A stretch of 64,000 nt of DNA from Candidatus Neomarinimicrobiota bacterium (GCA_018651745.1 JABIDL010000026.1:1-64000); one strand, 5' to 3'. Counted from the stretch's first letter, positions 17,964 through 28,248 are shown. Translations and numbers: made by a program. The notes: generated by a model from the letters alone, not told the origin.

Positions 17964-20129
17964 ATGTTGAAGAAAGAAATGGAATTGGGTGGAAGAACAC
18001 TTTCAATTCAAACTGGAACGATAGCAAGACAGGCGGCAGGATCTGTAATTGTAACCTATGGAGAAACCTGTGTAATTATCGCTGTAAATGCAGCAAAAGA
18101 AGTTCGTGAAGGAATTGATTTTTTCCCGTTGCAGGTGGAATATAGGGAAAGACATTATGCCGGTGGAAAAATTCCGGGTGGTTTTTTTAAGCGAGAAGCA
18201 CGACCATCAGAACACGAAATTCTGACAAGTAGATTAACAGATCGTCCTATCAGACCTTTGTTTCCAAAATCATTTAAATATGAAACGCAGGTCATAGCAA
18301 CCGTCCTTTCAAGCGATGGTGAAAATATGGCTGACACTCTTACCGGTATCGGCGCATCTGCTGCACTTATGATTTCTGATATTCCTTGGAATGGTCCCAT
18401 CGCAACGGTTCGAGTTGGGAGATTGAATGATTCGTTTGTCATTAATCCTACTCGGGAAGAGATGAATGAGTCCGATATGGAAATTATGGTTTCCGGAAAT
18501 GAAAATACCGTTGTCATGGTGGAAGGAGAAGCTAAAAACATTTCTGAGGAAGATTTTGTACTTGCTTTGGAATTTGCTCAGGATCATATCAAAGAAATCA
18601 TTGATCTTCAAAAATCTTTAGTCGCAGAATGCGATGTAGTCAAACGTCCGATTCCCGAATCAGAAGAAAATGAAGATTTGGCGAAGGAAGTTAAAGATCG
18701 TGTCGCAAGTGATATTGACAATGCGATTCAAATTGCAGATAAACATGATCGTGAAAAAGCAATTGATGATATTCATGAGAAAACGCAATTAGATTTAGAA
18801 GAAACTTATCCGGATAATAGTCAATTGATCAAAGATCATATCAACACTCTATTAAAGGAAGCGTTTAGAGAAAATATTCTTGCAAAAGGAATTCGAAGTG
18901 ATGGAAGATCTACGACGGATATTCGTCCGATTACGATTGAATCTGGATTACTGCCTCGTACACATGGTTCTGCCTTGTTTACTCGCGGCGAAACCCAGGC
19001 ATTGGTCGTCCTAACGCTTGGCTCTCCAAGAGATGAGCAAATTGTGGATAGCATGGATTTAGATACCAAGAAAAATTTCATGCTTCATTACAATTTCCCT
19101 CCATATTGTGTTGGTGAAACCGGAAGAATCGGATTTACAAGCAGAAGAGAAATAGGGCATGGAAATTTAGCGCAGCGTGCATTGAAACAAGTGCTACCGG
19201 ATTACGACGATTTCCCATACACTATCCGGATTGTTTCGGAAATCATGGAATCAAATGGATCGTCCTCAATGGCGAGTATTTGCGGTGGTTCGTTGGCACT
19301 GATGAATTCCGGTGCACAGATTAAAGGTCATGTAGCCGGAATTGCAATGGGATTAATTACCGACGGGAAGCGTAATGCAATTTTAAGCGATATTCTTGGA
19401 GCCGAAGATCATCTAGGAGACATGGATTTTAAGGTAGCAGGAACTCGAGAAGGCATTACTGCGATCCAGCTCGATTTAAAAATTGAGGGGATTTCCTTTG
19501 AATTATTAAAAGAAGCGTTAGCCCAAGCAAAAACCGGAAGAGAACATATTTTAGATATAATGTATGATTCTATTTCTGATGCGCAAACAATGTCAGAATA
19601 CGCTCCGAAAATTCTATCTATTCAAATTGCGCAGGAAAAAATCGGCGGACTTATTGGACCGGGTGGAAAAACGATTAAGAAAATCATTGCTGATACAGAA
19701 TGCGAAGTAAATGTTGACGACGATGGAATGGTGACAGCAGCAAGTCTTGACCTTCGCCGTTGTCAGGAAGCAATTGAACTTGTAAAAGCAATTACCCTCG
19801 AACCTGAAGTTGGAATGGAATTCGATGGAACGGTCACGAGGTTAATGACATTTGGTGCGTTTGTAGAATTTGCACCGGGCCGGGAAGGCCTTGTTCATAT
19901 TTCCGAACTTGAGTGGAGTAGGGTAGAAAAAGTCGAAGATGTTTTGAATCCAGGTGATAAAGTTAGGATCAAACTCATTAAGGTGGATGACCAAGGTCGT
20001 TTAGATTTTAGTCGGAAAGCTTTGCTGGAGAAACCGGAAGGGTGGACCCCACCGCCAAAACGCGACGATCATCGAGGTGGCAGAGGAAATTCCCGGGGAA
20101 ATAAACCCTTTCGCAAAAAAAGATTTTGA
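17964..20129 (+). CDS. pnp: Polynucleotide phosphorylase
   Basis: Phosphorolytic 3'-5' exoribonuclease of mRNA decay. Two RNase PH-type domains (first with IPGGFFKREARPSEHEIL; second with LPRTHGSALFTRGETQALV and SSSMASICGGSLALM) are joined by a helical linker. They are followed by a KH domain (IGGLIGPGGKTIKKIIADT) and a C-terminal S1 domain (GTVTRLMTFGAFVEFAPGREG), ending in a basic Arg/Gly tail. 721 aa is the expected length. It closes the rimP-to-pnp operon; no clear terminator follows in the 75-base gap. Confidence 0.98.
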   Translation: MLKKEMELGGRTLSIQTGTIARQAAGSVIVTYGETCVIIAVNAAKEVREGIDFFPLQVEYRERHYAGGKIPGGFFKREARPSEHEILTSRLTDRPIRPLFPKSFKYETQVIATVLSSDGENMADTLTGIGASAALMISDIPWNGPIATVRVGRLNDSFVINPTREEMNESDMEIMVSGNENTVVMVEGEAKNISEEDFVLALEFAQDHIKEIIDLQKSLVAECDVVKRPIPESEENEDLAKEVKDRVASDIDNAIQIADKHDREKAIDDIHEKTQLDLEETYPDNSQLIKDHINTLLKEAFRENILAKGIRSDGRSTTDIRPITIESGLLPRTHGSALFTRGETQALVVLTLGSPRDEQIVDSMDLDTKKNFMLHYNFPPYCVGETGRIGFTSRREIGHGNLAQRALKQVLPDYDDFPYTIRIVSEIMESNGSSSMASICGGSLALMNSGAQIKGHVAGIAMGLITDGKRNAILSDILGAEDHLGDMDFKVAGTREGITAIQLDLKIEGISFELLKEALAQAKTGREHILDIMYDSISDAQTMSEYAPKILSIQIAQEKIGGLIGPGGKTIKKIIADTECEVNVDDDGMVTAASLDLRRCQEAIELVKAITLEPEVGMEFDGTVTRLMTFGAFVEFAPGREGLVHISELEWSRVEKVEDVLNPGDKVRIKLIKVDDQGRLDFSRKALLEKPEGWTPPPKRDDHRGGRGNSRGNKPFRKKRF

Positions 20130-20204
20130 AACATGAAAGAGCTGAAAATGAATTAATTTCTGTTCATAGTTTTCAGTTTTTTCAACTAAGATTAAATTAG
20201 TCAC

Positions 20205-21629
20205 ATGACCGATCACATTTCGATCAACTCAAACCTGGTTGAGATGGAATATGCCGTTCGAGGGAAAATTCCAATTCGTGCTGAGGAAATGGAAAAGGAA
20301 GGCAAACCGATCATTTCTTGTAATATCGGCAATCCACAAGCATTTGGACAAAAGCCGATTACTTTTTATAGGCAAGTCTTAAGTCTACTTGAATTTCCCT
20401 CTGCAATCAACAGGGAACGTGACTTCATTCATAACATTATTTCCGAGAAGGAATCTCTCTCTCTTTACTCTAATTCGATTCTAGAATACGCTGAATCAAT
20501 CCTAATGGAGTTAAGATCGGGAACTGGAGCTTATTCAGAAAGTAAAGGTCCACTATTTATTCGAAAAGCGATTGCAAATTTTATCGATAATAGAGATAAA
20601 TCTGAAAATTCTAAGAGTCAGCTTTCCAACTTCGACCATATATTTTTGACTGATGGCGCTAGCGATGGCGCAAAGCGGGTTCTAGAAATCCTAATCTCAG
20701 ATAAAAATGATGGAATAATGATTCCAATTCCGCAGTATCCTCTCTATTCCGCTACGATTAGGCGGTGTGGCGGAACTCAGGTGAACTATTACCCCGATGA
20801 AGAATCTGACTGGTCATTGAACAAATCCATTTTAGAAGACTCATTTGCCGCTGCAGTTAAACAAGGAATAAAGGTCAAAGCGATTGTGGTTATTAATCCT
20901 GGAAATCCGACCGGCTCTATTTTGGACCAAGAAAGTATAGCGGTTTTGTTAGACTTTGCAGAAGAGCATGACTTGGCCATTATTGCCGACGAAGTATATC
21001 AAGATAATATTTATGGTGAAACTTTCACATCATTCGCTTCTGAAAAAGGTGAGAGGGACATACTTCTATTCAGTTTACACAGCTCCTCTAAAGGATTTCA
21101 TGGTGAATGTGGACATCGGGGCGGTTATCTTGAAGTACGTGGTAATCCTGTGGTAAATGATTACGGAATCAACCTCATTGACATTTTATTGAAACAGGCT
21201 TCTGTAAGTTTATGCTCCAATACAATTGGTCAATGTCTTATTTATATGATGGTAAATCCGATAGAAAAGGACACAGAAGATTTTATTCATTATGAATCTG
21301 AGAAAACAAATATACTTACGGAGTTAAAGGAAAAAGCAACTATCATCAAGGAAGCTATCCAAGAAATGAATGGGATGGAAATTTTTGGCCGTACCGGCGC
21401 AATGTATCTTTTTCCACGAATCAATAAAATGCCGGCTGATAGAAATGATTTTGACTATTGTATGGCTCTGTTGGAAGAAACGGGATTATGTACTGTCAAT
21501 GGTGCGGGGTTTGGCCAGAAAAATGGAACTCATCATTTAAGAATTGCATTTTTACCGCCCAAAAATAGATTAGAAATTGTTCTTCCTCAATGGATTCAAT
21601 TTCATAATCAATTCGTTTCTCAATCATAA
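20205..21629 (+). CDS. Alanine aminotransferase-like PLP enzyme
   Basis: Fold-type I aminotransferase most like the alanine transaminase (ALT/GPT) group first described in eukaryotes: NIGNPQAFGQKPITFYRQVL, GPLFIRKAIANFI, FLTDGASDGAKRVLEIL, VVINPGNPTGSIL, IADEVYQDNIY, and SSSKGFHGECGHRGGYLEV with the PLP Lys. 474 aa, full length for that group and longer than typical bacterial AspC-type enzymes. Likely reaction: alanine plus 2-oxoglutarate to pyruvate plus glutamate; the exact substrate is inferred. It stands alone, 75 bases after pnp. Confidence 0.85.
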   Translation: MTDHISINSNLVEMEYAVRGKIPIRAEEMEKEGKPIISCNIGNPQAFGQKPITFYRQVLSLLEFPSAINRERDFIHNIISEKESLSLYSNSILEYAESILMELRSGTGAYSESKGPLFIRKAIANFIDNRDKSENSKSQLSNFDHIFLTDGASDGAKRVLEILISDKNDGIMIPIPQYPLYSATIRRCGGTQVNYYPDEESDWSLNKSILEDSFAAAVKQGIKVKAIVVINPGNPTGSILDQESIAVLLDFAEEHDLAIIADEVYQDNIYGETFTSFASEKGERDILLFSLHSSSKGFHGECGHRGGYLEVRGNPVVNDYGINLIDILLKQASVSLCSNTIGQCLIYMMVNPIEKDTEDFIHYESEKTNILTELKEKATIIKEAIQEMNGMEIFGRTGAMYLFPRINKMPADRNDFDYCMALLEETGLCTVNGAGFGQKNGTHHLRIAFLPPKNRLEIVLPQWIQFHNQFVSQS

Positions 21630-21726
21630 AATTTCGGTTATAATAATTTTCATCCTTAATAAATTTCAGTTGTAATAGGATTCTAACCTCTTTAATATAA
21701 AGTATTAGTTTAAGTAGAATATATCC

Positions 21727-22113
21727 ATGAGCACTGACGCATTATCCATAAAGAAACTCTATTACTCCATTGGCGAAGTAAGTAAAATTACTGAATTAAA
21801 ACAGTATGTCCTTCGGTACTGGGAAACAGAATTCAAACAACTAAAGCCTTCAAAAAATAGGGCAGGAAATCGTATTTACCGTCAACAAGATATTGACTTA
21901 ATTCTTTTGATTAAAGATCTGCTTTATCGCCAAAAATTTACCATTGCTGGTGCGAGGGATAAATTAAAATCTGATGAGGCAAAATCTTCTATAGAGGAAC
22001 AAAAACTCGATCGTGGTTCTGCTGAGGCGCCATCGAAATCCTTATCCTCTGAAATTCTATTAAATTTAAAACAGGATCTTGAATCAATTCTTGAAGGTAT
22101 TAGAAAATCATAA
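21727..22113 (+). CDS. MerR-family transcriptional regulator
   Basis: The N-terminal winged helix-turn-helix has YYSIGEVSKITELKQYVLRY followed by WETEF, then NRIYRQQDIDLILLIKDLL. The C-terminal part is a short helical dimerisation segment without the Cys residues of metal sensors. 128 aa matches the small MerR-like proteins often found near tRNA or translation genes in FCB genomes. No effector or target operator can be read. It is followed 4 bases later by tRNA-Pro. Confidence 0.88.
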   Translation: MSTDALSIKKLYYSIGEVSKITELKQYVLRYWETEFKQLKPSKNRAGNRIYRQQDIDLILLIKDLLYRQKFTIAGARDKLKSDEAKSSIEEQKLDRGSAEAPSKSLSSEILLNLKQDLESILEGIRKS

Positions 22114-22117
22114 TAAT

Positions 22118-22191
22118 CGGAACGTGGCGCAGCCCGGTAGCGCACTGCAATGGGGTTGCAGGGGCCGCAGGTTCAAATCCTGTCGTTCCGA
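22118..22191 (+). tRNA. tRNA-Pro (anticodon GGG)
   Basis: Acceptor CGGAACG/CGTTCCG, anticodon stem CTGCA/TGCAG with loop ATGGGGT, T-arm GCAGG-TTCAAAT-CCTGT. It reads CCC/CCU. No encoded CCA. Confidence 0.95.
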
Positions 22192-22221
22192 CTTTTGTTA
22201 TTATTTTTTCGTATATTCTTA

Positions 22222-22242
22222 AACCTTATTTATTCTAAGGTT
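22222..22242 (+). promoter_or_regulatory. Hairpin and possible -35 before the His/Gly-rich gene
   Basis: AACCTTA-TTTATTC-TAAGGTT is a perfect 7-bp stem. Its right arm runs into TTGACT (22241-22246), a good -35 candidate, but a convincing -10 is not obvious. It may end the tRNA transcript or regulate the next gene. Confidence 0.35.
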
Positions 22243-22287
22243 GACTAATTCGTAATTATTAAACATTAATTCAAAAGGAAAAACCTC

Positions 22288-23295
22288 ATGAAACAAATTC
22301 TACTTAAAACTTTTTTGCCTTTTTTCATTGTTGGTTTGGCTGGCCTGTCCGGCCAAGGTCATGGCGGGCACGGAGGTGGGCATGGACATGGAGGCAATCA
22401 TCTTACAACAGTTGATACTGTAACTACAACGGGAACGGCAATCGTCTTTAGCGATACTGGTCATTGTTTTATTCATACACGGTATTTTTTGGATACTGAC
22501 GGAAATGATACCATTGATTTATCTTTAAGATTTGGACCTGAAAGTTATGAACCTGAAAGTGGCGCAGTGCGTCCTTTCGATGGAGATGAAATTACCGTAA
22601 CAGGACGAGTCATCACAAGAAGAGGACATTCCACAATGAAAGTGTGGACTCTCAACAATATGGAATGGGTGAATCCTGATAGCGGCTACGGGGCACATAA
22701 CGGCGGTGGCCTGGAAAATTATATAGATTCAGTTTCGGTTACCGGTACAATTATTGCTGAAACCGATTCTGTGCATGATAGAACAAGGTACTTCCTCGAT
22801 TCAGACAGTGACGGATTAGCAGACTATAAGCTCAGGTTACGTTATTGGTTGCACACAGACTCATCTGCAACTCTACCTGAAAGCGGTGAAAATGTCTCCA
22901 TTGAGGGATGGGCCCTTGACTGTGAAGTAGGGACGGATAAACTTTGGGTAGTTACAATGGAAGATTATAATCCTGCAAATCAACAATTGGGTACAGACGG
23001 CTATACATTTGCGACGGAATTCAAACTGTCCGCAATTAATTATCCTAATCCATTTAATCCAACGACGACTATTTCATATTTGGTTCCCGAAGCAGGGAAT
23101 GTAAGTGTTAAAATTTTTGATATGCTCGGTCATGAAATCAAAACATTGGCTGTAGGATATCATTCGTCTGGCACTCACCACGTTTCCTGGAATGCGACCA
23201 ATACTTCAGGAAAACCAGTTTCGGGCGGAATGTATTTCTATGTGATCCAGTCGGGAATTACAACCGTGAAGGAAAAATTGATATTCCTTAAATAA
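22288..23295 (+). CDS. Secreted His/Gly-rich protein with two repeats and a FlgD-like sorting domain
   Basis: Signal peptide, then a His/Gly segment (GHGGHGGGHGHGGNH, about residues 24-38) that could bind metal ions. Two related domains follow (about 42-130 and 150-232); each has a YFLD motif with an Asp-rich loop (DTDGNDTIDLSL; DSDSDGLADYKLRL) like a calcium-binding loop, then a strand-rich segment. The C-terminal 80 residues (YPNPFNPTTTISYLVPE to MYFYVIQSG) are the FlgD-like type-A sorting domain usual in FCB bacteria. Function is unknown; surface or extracellular location is inferred. AAAGGA precedes the ATG and a terminator follows. Confidence 0.8.
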   Translation: MKQILLKTFLPFFIVGLAGLSGQGHGGHGGGHGHGGNHLTTVDTVTTTGTAIVFSDTGHCFIHTRYFLDTDGNDTIDLSLRFGPESYEPESGAVRPFDGDEITVTGRVITRRGHSTMKVWTLNNMEWVNPDSGYGAHNGGGLENYIDSVSVTGTIIAETDSVHDRTRYFLDSDSDGLADYKLRLRYWLHTDSSATLPESGENVSIEGWALDCEVGTDKLWVVTMEDYNPANQQLGTDGYTFATEFKLSAINYPNPFNPTTTISYLVPEAGNVSVKIFDMLGHEIKTLAVGYHSSGTHHVSWNATNTSGKPVSGGMYFYVIQSGITTVKEKLIFLK

Positions 23296-23318
23296 TTTCT
23301 CTTTAAATCATGTAAAAT

Positions 23319-23343
23319 AGCCTCCAGAAATGGGGGCTTTTTT
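23319..23343 (+). terminator. Rho-independent terminator
   Basis: AGCCTCC-AGAAAT-GGGGGCT (7 bp with one G-T pair) followed by six T, 23 bases after the stop of the His/Gly-rich gene. Confidence 0.88.
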
Positions 23344-23386
23344 ATTTTAGGGATTCATTGATGTTGTTATAATTTTCACCCTTACT

Positions 23387-24112
23387 ATGCATATATTTTC
23401 TGACCCATCCGTGTGGCAAGTTACCCTAATGTTAATGATTCTAATTGGGGTTGCGGTTTATGTCCGCCAATTCAAGACTATCGCAGGTCTTATCGTTGTA
23501 TATATTGCATTTATTTCATTTTTCACACCTAAAGAAATACCTCATTCTATCCAAAACATACCAGCTCAAACTATACAAAACCAAATTGAAGAAATATCAG
23601 ATACTTTACCCATGATAGAGGGAGAAAAAGCAAAAGATTCTTCAATCATTTCATTACCGAACATTACAAATGATATGCAAAATGTTCCTGATATTGGGAG
23701 TGATGTTTTCATTCAAACAATGGAAATAACCAAAACTGATACCTTATCAAATATTTTTATAATTCAAAAAATGGAAACATGCAGCAATGTTGTAAGTCAA
23801 ACCCGACATCCGGTGGGTGTTGCCACTGAATTTCCTGATACTATTGATCAGGTGTATTGTTTTACCATGGTGCAAAATCTTGGGAAAACGCAATCGGTAA
23901 AACATGAATGGTCTTTTAATGGAACCGTTATTTCCACAATCCCAATGGAAATTGGTAGATCACATTATTGGCGTGCGTGGAGTTATCAAACTATTCAACC
24001 GAAGAATACGGGTGATTGGAGTGTGAGCATTAGCGATTCGAACGGAGTAACTCTTAGATCGATTGATTTTTCTATTTACTCCACAAAAACTGACGAAACA
24101 CAGTCTGAATGA
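23387..24112 (+). CDS. DUF2914 domain protein with N-terminal membrane segments
   Basis: The N-terminus has two hydrophobic helices (about 8-28 and 30-47), then a Ser/Thr/Ile-rich, probably disordered spacer. The C-terminal domain (about 155-230) matches DUF2914: VYCFTMVQNLGKTQSVKHEW, then YWRAWSYQTIQPKNTGDWSV. This beta-sandwich-like domain is typically extracytoplasmic, and its function is unknown. The stop overlaps the next gene's ATG by four bases, implying translational coupling with the phosphodiester glycosidase. Confidence 0.75.
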   Translation: MHIFSDPSVWQVTLMLMILIGVAVYVRQFKTIAGLIVVYIAFISFFTPKEIPHSIQNIPAQTIQNQIEEISDTLPMIEGEKAKDSSIISLPNITNDMQNVPDIGSDVFIQTMEITKTDTLSNIFIIQKMETCSNVVSQTRHPVGVATEFPDTIDQVYCFTMVQNLGKTQSVKHEWSFNGTVISTIPMEIGRSHYWRAWSYQTIQPKNTGDWSVSISDSNGVTLRSIDFSIYSTKTDETQSE

Positions 24113-25029
24113 AACTGGTTTTCCTTCTATTACTATTTTTGATTTCCTGTAGGGAATCCATAAGCTACACACACATTCCCCTTTCTTGGATTCAAGAAGA
24201 AAGAAAAACACAACCTGGGTTAACTGTTTATTCCGGCAAGAATAAAAACATTCCGCTAAAGGTGTGGTACGCGAAGATAGAAAGGCCGGATTCTTTATAT
24301 CATGTAAGAGCCCTCGTATCTTCTGATAATGATAAGAGAGAAACGCCAACCCAATTTTTAAATCGTACAGGTGCGGATCTGGTTATAAATGCAGGGTATT
24401 TCCGAATGGATAAAAACCCAACGACCCATGTTGGTTTTCTCTATTTATCCAATGAAATGTTTGAAAGACCGTTTTCTACACTTTTGAGATGGAATCGACG
24501 CTATCGAACCGCTAGAGGTGCTTTTGGAATTACCGAATCTGGTGAAGGAGAAATAACATGGTCATACACCCGAAATGACTCTTTATTTCGGTGGGAGAAT
24601 GCAACACCAAATGAACCAAATCATCCTGTAAAATCGTTAGATTTCTCTGCTGCAAAATATTGGCCTGTTCAGGACGCAATACAAGCAGGACCTGTTCTTA
24701 TCAAAGATGGTGAAATTAATATCACATCCGATGAAGAGTTATTTTTTAATACAACCATCCCAGGCGTTCATCCAAGATCTGCTGTTGGAATTGATGAAAA
24801 TGGCAGTATTATTTTTTGCGTTGTAGATGGCAGACAATTGGAGAGCAGGGGAGTCGACTTAAATGAACTTGCCATCATAATGAAAGATATCGGTTGCGTA
24901 GACGCTTTAAATCTAGATGGCGGCGGATCTAGCGCAATGGTTGTAGGCGGGAAACTAATAAACCGACCCATCGGATTGGTTACAGAGCGTGAAGTCATGT
25001 CTGCATTTGGTGTTTTTTCTAGAGAATAA
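24109..25029 (+). CDS. Phosphodiester glycosidase (NAGPA/DUF2233) lipoprotein
   Basis: A lipoprotein signal MKLVFLLLLFLISC has its lipobox Cys at residue 14. The mature part is a NAGPA-type domain: VINAGYFRMDKNPTTHVGFL, QAGPVLIKDGEI, HPRSAVGIDENG and the hallmark VDALNLDGGGSSAMVV near the C-terminus. Family members cleave phosphodiester-linked sugars; the bacterial substrate is uncertain and may be an envelope or exopolysaccharide component. Coupled to the DUF2914 gene (4-base overlap) and 3 bases before the DedA-type gene, so the three form an envelope operon. Confidence 0.87.
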   Translation: MKLVFLLLLFLISCRESISYTHIPLSWIQEERKTQPGLTVYSGKNKNIPLKVWYAKIERPDSLYHVRALVSSDNDKRETPTQFLNRTGADLVINAGYFRMDKNPTTHVGFLYLSNEMFERPFSTLLRWNRRYRTARGAFGITESGEGEITWSYTRNDSLFRWENATPNEPNHPVKSLDFSAAKYWPVQDAIQAGPVLIKDGEINITSDEELFFNTTIPGVHPRSAVGIDENGSIIFCVVDGRQLESRGVDLNELAIIMKDIGCVDALNLDGGGSSAMVVGGKLINRPIGLVTEREVMSAFGVFSRE

Positions 25030-25032
25030 GAA

Positions 25033-25647
25033 ATGCATTGGATTAGAAAAATATATGATTGGATGCTACATTGGGCAGAGACTCCCTATGGTCCGATCGC
25101 CCTTTTCTTTTTAGCTTTGGCTGAATCATCTTTTTTTCCAATTCCACCCGATGCTCTTCTCATAGCGCTTGCTCTCGGTCTTCGAACAAAATCATTACAA
25201 TTTGCATTGCTATGTTCTGTCGGATCGGTAATCGGAGCGCTCATTGGTTATGGCATTGGTCATTACCTTTGGTGGAATGCGCAAAGTGATTTTTCCGGAT
25301 TGGCGCTATTTTTCTTTAATCATATACCTGGATTTTCTGAAATCATTTTTAATTCAATCCAATCCAAATTTGAAGCGTATAATTTTTGGATTGTCTTTAC
25401 TGCGGGATTTACGCCTATTCCTTTCAAGGTATTTACAATTTCAGCAGGTGCATTTGACGTCAATATATGGATGTTTTTAATCGCATCAACCGTAAGTCGA
25501 TCTGCACGATTTTTTCTCGTCGGATGGCTTATTTGGAAATATGGTGACCCAATCCGCGAATTCATTGAAAAATATTTTAATATTTTGGCGATTATATTTA
25601 CGATTTTATTGATAGGTGGATTTATTCTTATCAAGGTCTTCATTTAG
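25033..25647 (+). CDS. DedA/YqaA-family membrane protein
   Basis: Polytopic membrane protein of the SNARE-associated/VTT superfamily: YGPIALFFLALAESSFFPIP with PPDALLIALALG at the N-terminus, GYGIGHYLWW, then FTAGFTPIPFKVFTISAGAF, and four or five hydrophobic helices. The short YqaA-like subgroup fits its 204 aa. DedA relatives take part in lipid-carrier recycling and envelope homeostasis; a specific substrate cannot be assigned. Last gene of the three-gene envelope group. Confidence 0.88.
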   Translation: MHWIRKIYDWMLHWAETPYGPIALFFLALAESSFFPIPPDALLIALALGLRTKSLQFALLCSVGSVIGALIGYGIGHYLWWNAQSDFSGLALFFFNHIPGFSEIIFNSIQSKFEAYNFWIVFTAGFTPIPFKVFTISAGAFDVNIWMFLIASTVSRSARFFLVGWLIWKYGDPIREFIEKYFNILAIIFTILLIGGFILIKVFI

Positions 25648-25689
25648 TTGTAGAGATTGAAACATATCTTTTAGATTCTAGGACATTTT

Positions 25690-25764
25690 CGGGGTGTAGC
25701 GCAGCCCGGTTAGCGCGCGTCGTTCGGGACGACGAGGTCGGAGGTTCAAATCCTCTCACCCCGA
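25690..25764 (+). tRNA. tRNA-Pro (anticodon CGG)
   Basis: Acceptor CGGGGTG/CACCCCG, anticodon stem CGTCG/CGACG around loop TTCGGGA, T-arm GGAGG-TTCAAAT-CCTCT. It reads CCG. No encoded CCA. It lies 16 bases before leuS. Confidence 0.95.
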
Positions 25765-25780
25765 CAATTTGAAAAAAATA

Positions 25781-28195
25781 ATGAGTTACGATCATAAAAC
25801 CATAGAATCCAAGTGGCAAACTTACTGGGATGAGCATAAAACCTTTAAAACCGAGGATACCTCCGAAAAGCCCAAATACTATGTTCTAGACATGTTTCCC
25901 TATCCATCCGGGGCTGGGCTTCATGTTGGTCATCCTCTGGGGTATATTGCAACCGATATTGTAGCCCGCTATAAACGAATGCAAGGATTCAATGTGTTAC
26001 ATCCAATGGGTTGGGATGCGTTTGGGCTTCCAGCAGAACAATATGCAATCCAAACAGGAACCCATCCTTCGAAGACCACGGCAAAGAATATTGTTAATTT
26101 TCGTCGTCAAATTAAGATGTTAGGATTTTCCTATGACTGGGAACGTGAAATAAATACAACTGATCCGGATTATTATAAATGGACGCAATGGATTTTTCTT
26201 CAATTATTTAATAAAGGTTTGGCATACCAGGCTGAGTTTCCTGTGAACTGGTGCCCGGAATTAAAGACAGTCTTGGCCAATGAAGAGGTTATAGACGGAA
26301 AATCGGAACGCGGTGGACATCCTGTCAAACGAGTTCCAATGAAACAATGGATGCTCAAAATTACAGATTATGCAGAATCTTTATTGAATGGATTGGATGA
26401 CCTTGACTGGCCGGATCATGTGAAAGATTTGCAAAGAAACTGGATCGGGAGGTCCGAGGGGGCAGATGTCGATTTTAAAGTAGAAAATAGAAAAGAAGTT
26501 ATTCGAGTTTTCACAACTCGGCCGGATACTCTTTTTGGTGCTACTTATATGGTGCTTTCACCGGAACATCCCTTAGTGGAAACTCTGACTACCGATGATC
26601 ATAAAGAATCCGCATCCAAATACCGTGATGCTGCAAGTCTGAAATCGGATCTCGAGAGAGGAGAGCTCAATAAAGACAAATCTGGGATATTTACCGGCAC
26701 ATTTGCAATAAACCCTGTTAATGGTGAAAAAATCCCCATTTGGATTGCTGATTATGTCCTGATGTCATACGGTACTGGCGCAATTATGGCAGTTCCGGGG
26801 CAGGATCAACGCGACTGGGATTTTGCATCCAAATTTGATTTACCCATCATTCGTACGGTCAATACTCCCGATGATTTCGATGGTGATGCGTTTTTAGATG
26901 ATGGGCCAGCTATTAATAGTGATTTTTTAAATGGATTAAAAGTAGATGACGCCAAATCAGCCATGATCAATTACCTTGAGGAAAATAAAATAGGGAAGAG
27001 ACAGATAAATTATAAATTAAGGGATTGGTTGTTTTCAAGACAAAGATATTGGGGCGAACCGTTCCCACTGGTGCATGCAAAAGGCAAAGTAAACCCGATT
27101 TCAGAGGATGATTTGCCCGTATTATTGCCGGAAGTAGAAAAATACAAACCTTCCGGAACAGGAGATTCCCCTTTAGCAAATATAACCGATTGGGTAGAAA
27201 TGAAAGATGATAGCGGAAATATTATCGGTCTCAGAGAAACCCATACCATGCCTCAATGGGCTGGATCTTGCTGGTATTATTTGCGATATATTGATCCTTT
27301 AAATACTCAGGAAGGTTGGAACTCAAAAAAGGAACAATATTGGATGCCGGTTGATCTTTACATTGGCGGGCAGGAACATGCTGTGTTGCATTTGATGTAT
27401 GCTCGTTTTTGGCATCATGTGTTATACGATTTAGGGTTTGTTTCCACAAAAGAACCATTTCAAAAATTATTCAATCAGGGAATGATTCTAGGTAACGATG
27501 GCTCAAAAATGAGTAAATCTAAAGGAAATGTTATCAACCCGGATGAAATAGTTGACGAATTTGGAGCAGATGCCATGCGATTATATGAAATGTTCATGGG
27601 CCCCTTAGACAAAGCAAAACCTTGGTCTGAAACCGGTTTGCAAGGATGCTCAAGATTTCTCAATAAAATTTTACGATTAATTATAAAAGATAATGAAATA
27701 AACGCAAATATTATTGAAGATGCAGCAAATGACGAAACAATTAAATTATTGCATCAAACAATCAAAAAAGTCACATATGATATCGAAAATTTGGATTTTA
27801 ACACAGCTATTTCCCAAATGATGATTTTTACGAATCATTTAATTACGCAATCATCTATTAATCGAAAGATAATCGAATCATTCACATTATTATTAAACCC
27901 GTTTGTTCCTCATGTTGCTGAAGAAATATGGAATAAATTGGGACATACTAAATCAATTACGTACGAATCCTGGCCAAACTATGATCAAAACTTAATTATA
28001 GAAGAATTAATGACTATTGCAGTTCAAGTAAATGGTAAACTGCGAGCTAGTATTGAAATTGATGCTAATGCCGATAAAGACTTAATTATACAAACTACCA
28101 AAGAAAATGAAAAAATATCTCAATATTTAGACACCAAAGAAATTTTAAATGAAATATACGTCACAGGACGGTTAGTAAATTTTGTCATCAAGTGA
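25781..28195 (+). CDS. leuS: Leucyl-tRNA synthetase
   Basis: Class I synthetase charging tRNA-Leu. HIGH motif in [17 protein letters not shown] (about residue 45). The CP1 editing domain lies in the middle ([38 protein letters not shown]). The zinc-poor region and [14 protein letters not shown] follow, then the KMSKS loop [16 protein letters not shown] (about 575) and the anticodon-binding domain. 804 aa from ATG 25781, the normal bacterial length; the frame's TTG at 25769 lies too near the tRNA. Confidence 0.97.
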   Translation: MSYDHKTIESKWQTYWDEHKTFKTEDTSEKPKYYVLDMFPYPSGAGLHVGHPLGYIATDIVARYKRMQGFNVLHPMGWDAFGLPAEQYAIQTGTHPSKTTAKNIVNFRRQIKMLGFSYDWEREINTTDPDYYKWTQWIFLQLFNKGLAYQAEFPVNWCPELKTVLANEEVIDGKSERGGHPVKRVPMKQWMLKITDYAESLLNGLDDLDWPDHVKDLQRNWIGRSEGADVDFKVENRKEVIRVFTTRPDTLFGATYMVLSPEHPLVETLTTDDHKESASKYRDAASLKSDLERGELNKDKSGIFTGTFAINPVNGEKIPIWIADYVLMSYGTGAIMAVPGQDQRDWDFASKFDLPIIRTVNTPDDFDGDAFLDDGPAINSDFLNGLKVDDAKSAMINYLEENKIGKRQINYKLRDWLFSRQRYWGEPFPLVHAKGKVNPISEDDLPVLLPEVEKYKPSGTGDSPLANITDWVEMKDDSGNIIGLRETHTMPQWAGSCWYYLRYIDPLNTQEGWNSKKEQYWMPVDLYIGGQEHAVLHLMYARFWHHVLYDLGFVSTKEPFQKLFNQGMILGNDGSKMSKSKGNVINPDEIVDEFGADAMRLYEMFMGPLDKAKPWSETGLQGCSRFLNKILRLIIKDNEINANIIEDAANDETIKLLHQTIKKVTYDIENLDFNTAISQMMIFTNHLITQSSINRKIIESFTLLLNPFVPHVAEEIWNKLGHTKSITYESWPNYDQNLIIEELMTIAVQVNGKLRASIEIDANADKDLIIQTTKENEKISQYLDTKEILNEIYVTGRLVNFVIK

Positions 28196-28211
28196 GTAGT
28201 ATTAAGTAGGC

Positions 28212-28248
28212 TGTGCAATTATACATAATATATGTTATGTGCAATTAT
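28212..28248. repeat. Hairpin flanked by direct repeats between convergent genes
   Basis: Two copies of TGTGCAATTAT (28212-28222 and 28238-28248) flank and overlap an ACATAA-TATATG-TTATGT hairpin (28223-28240). It fills the gap between leuS and the convergent K+ channel gene and may act as a weak two-way terminator. Confidence 0.4.
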
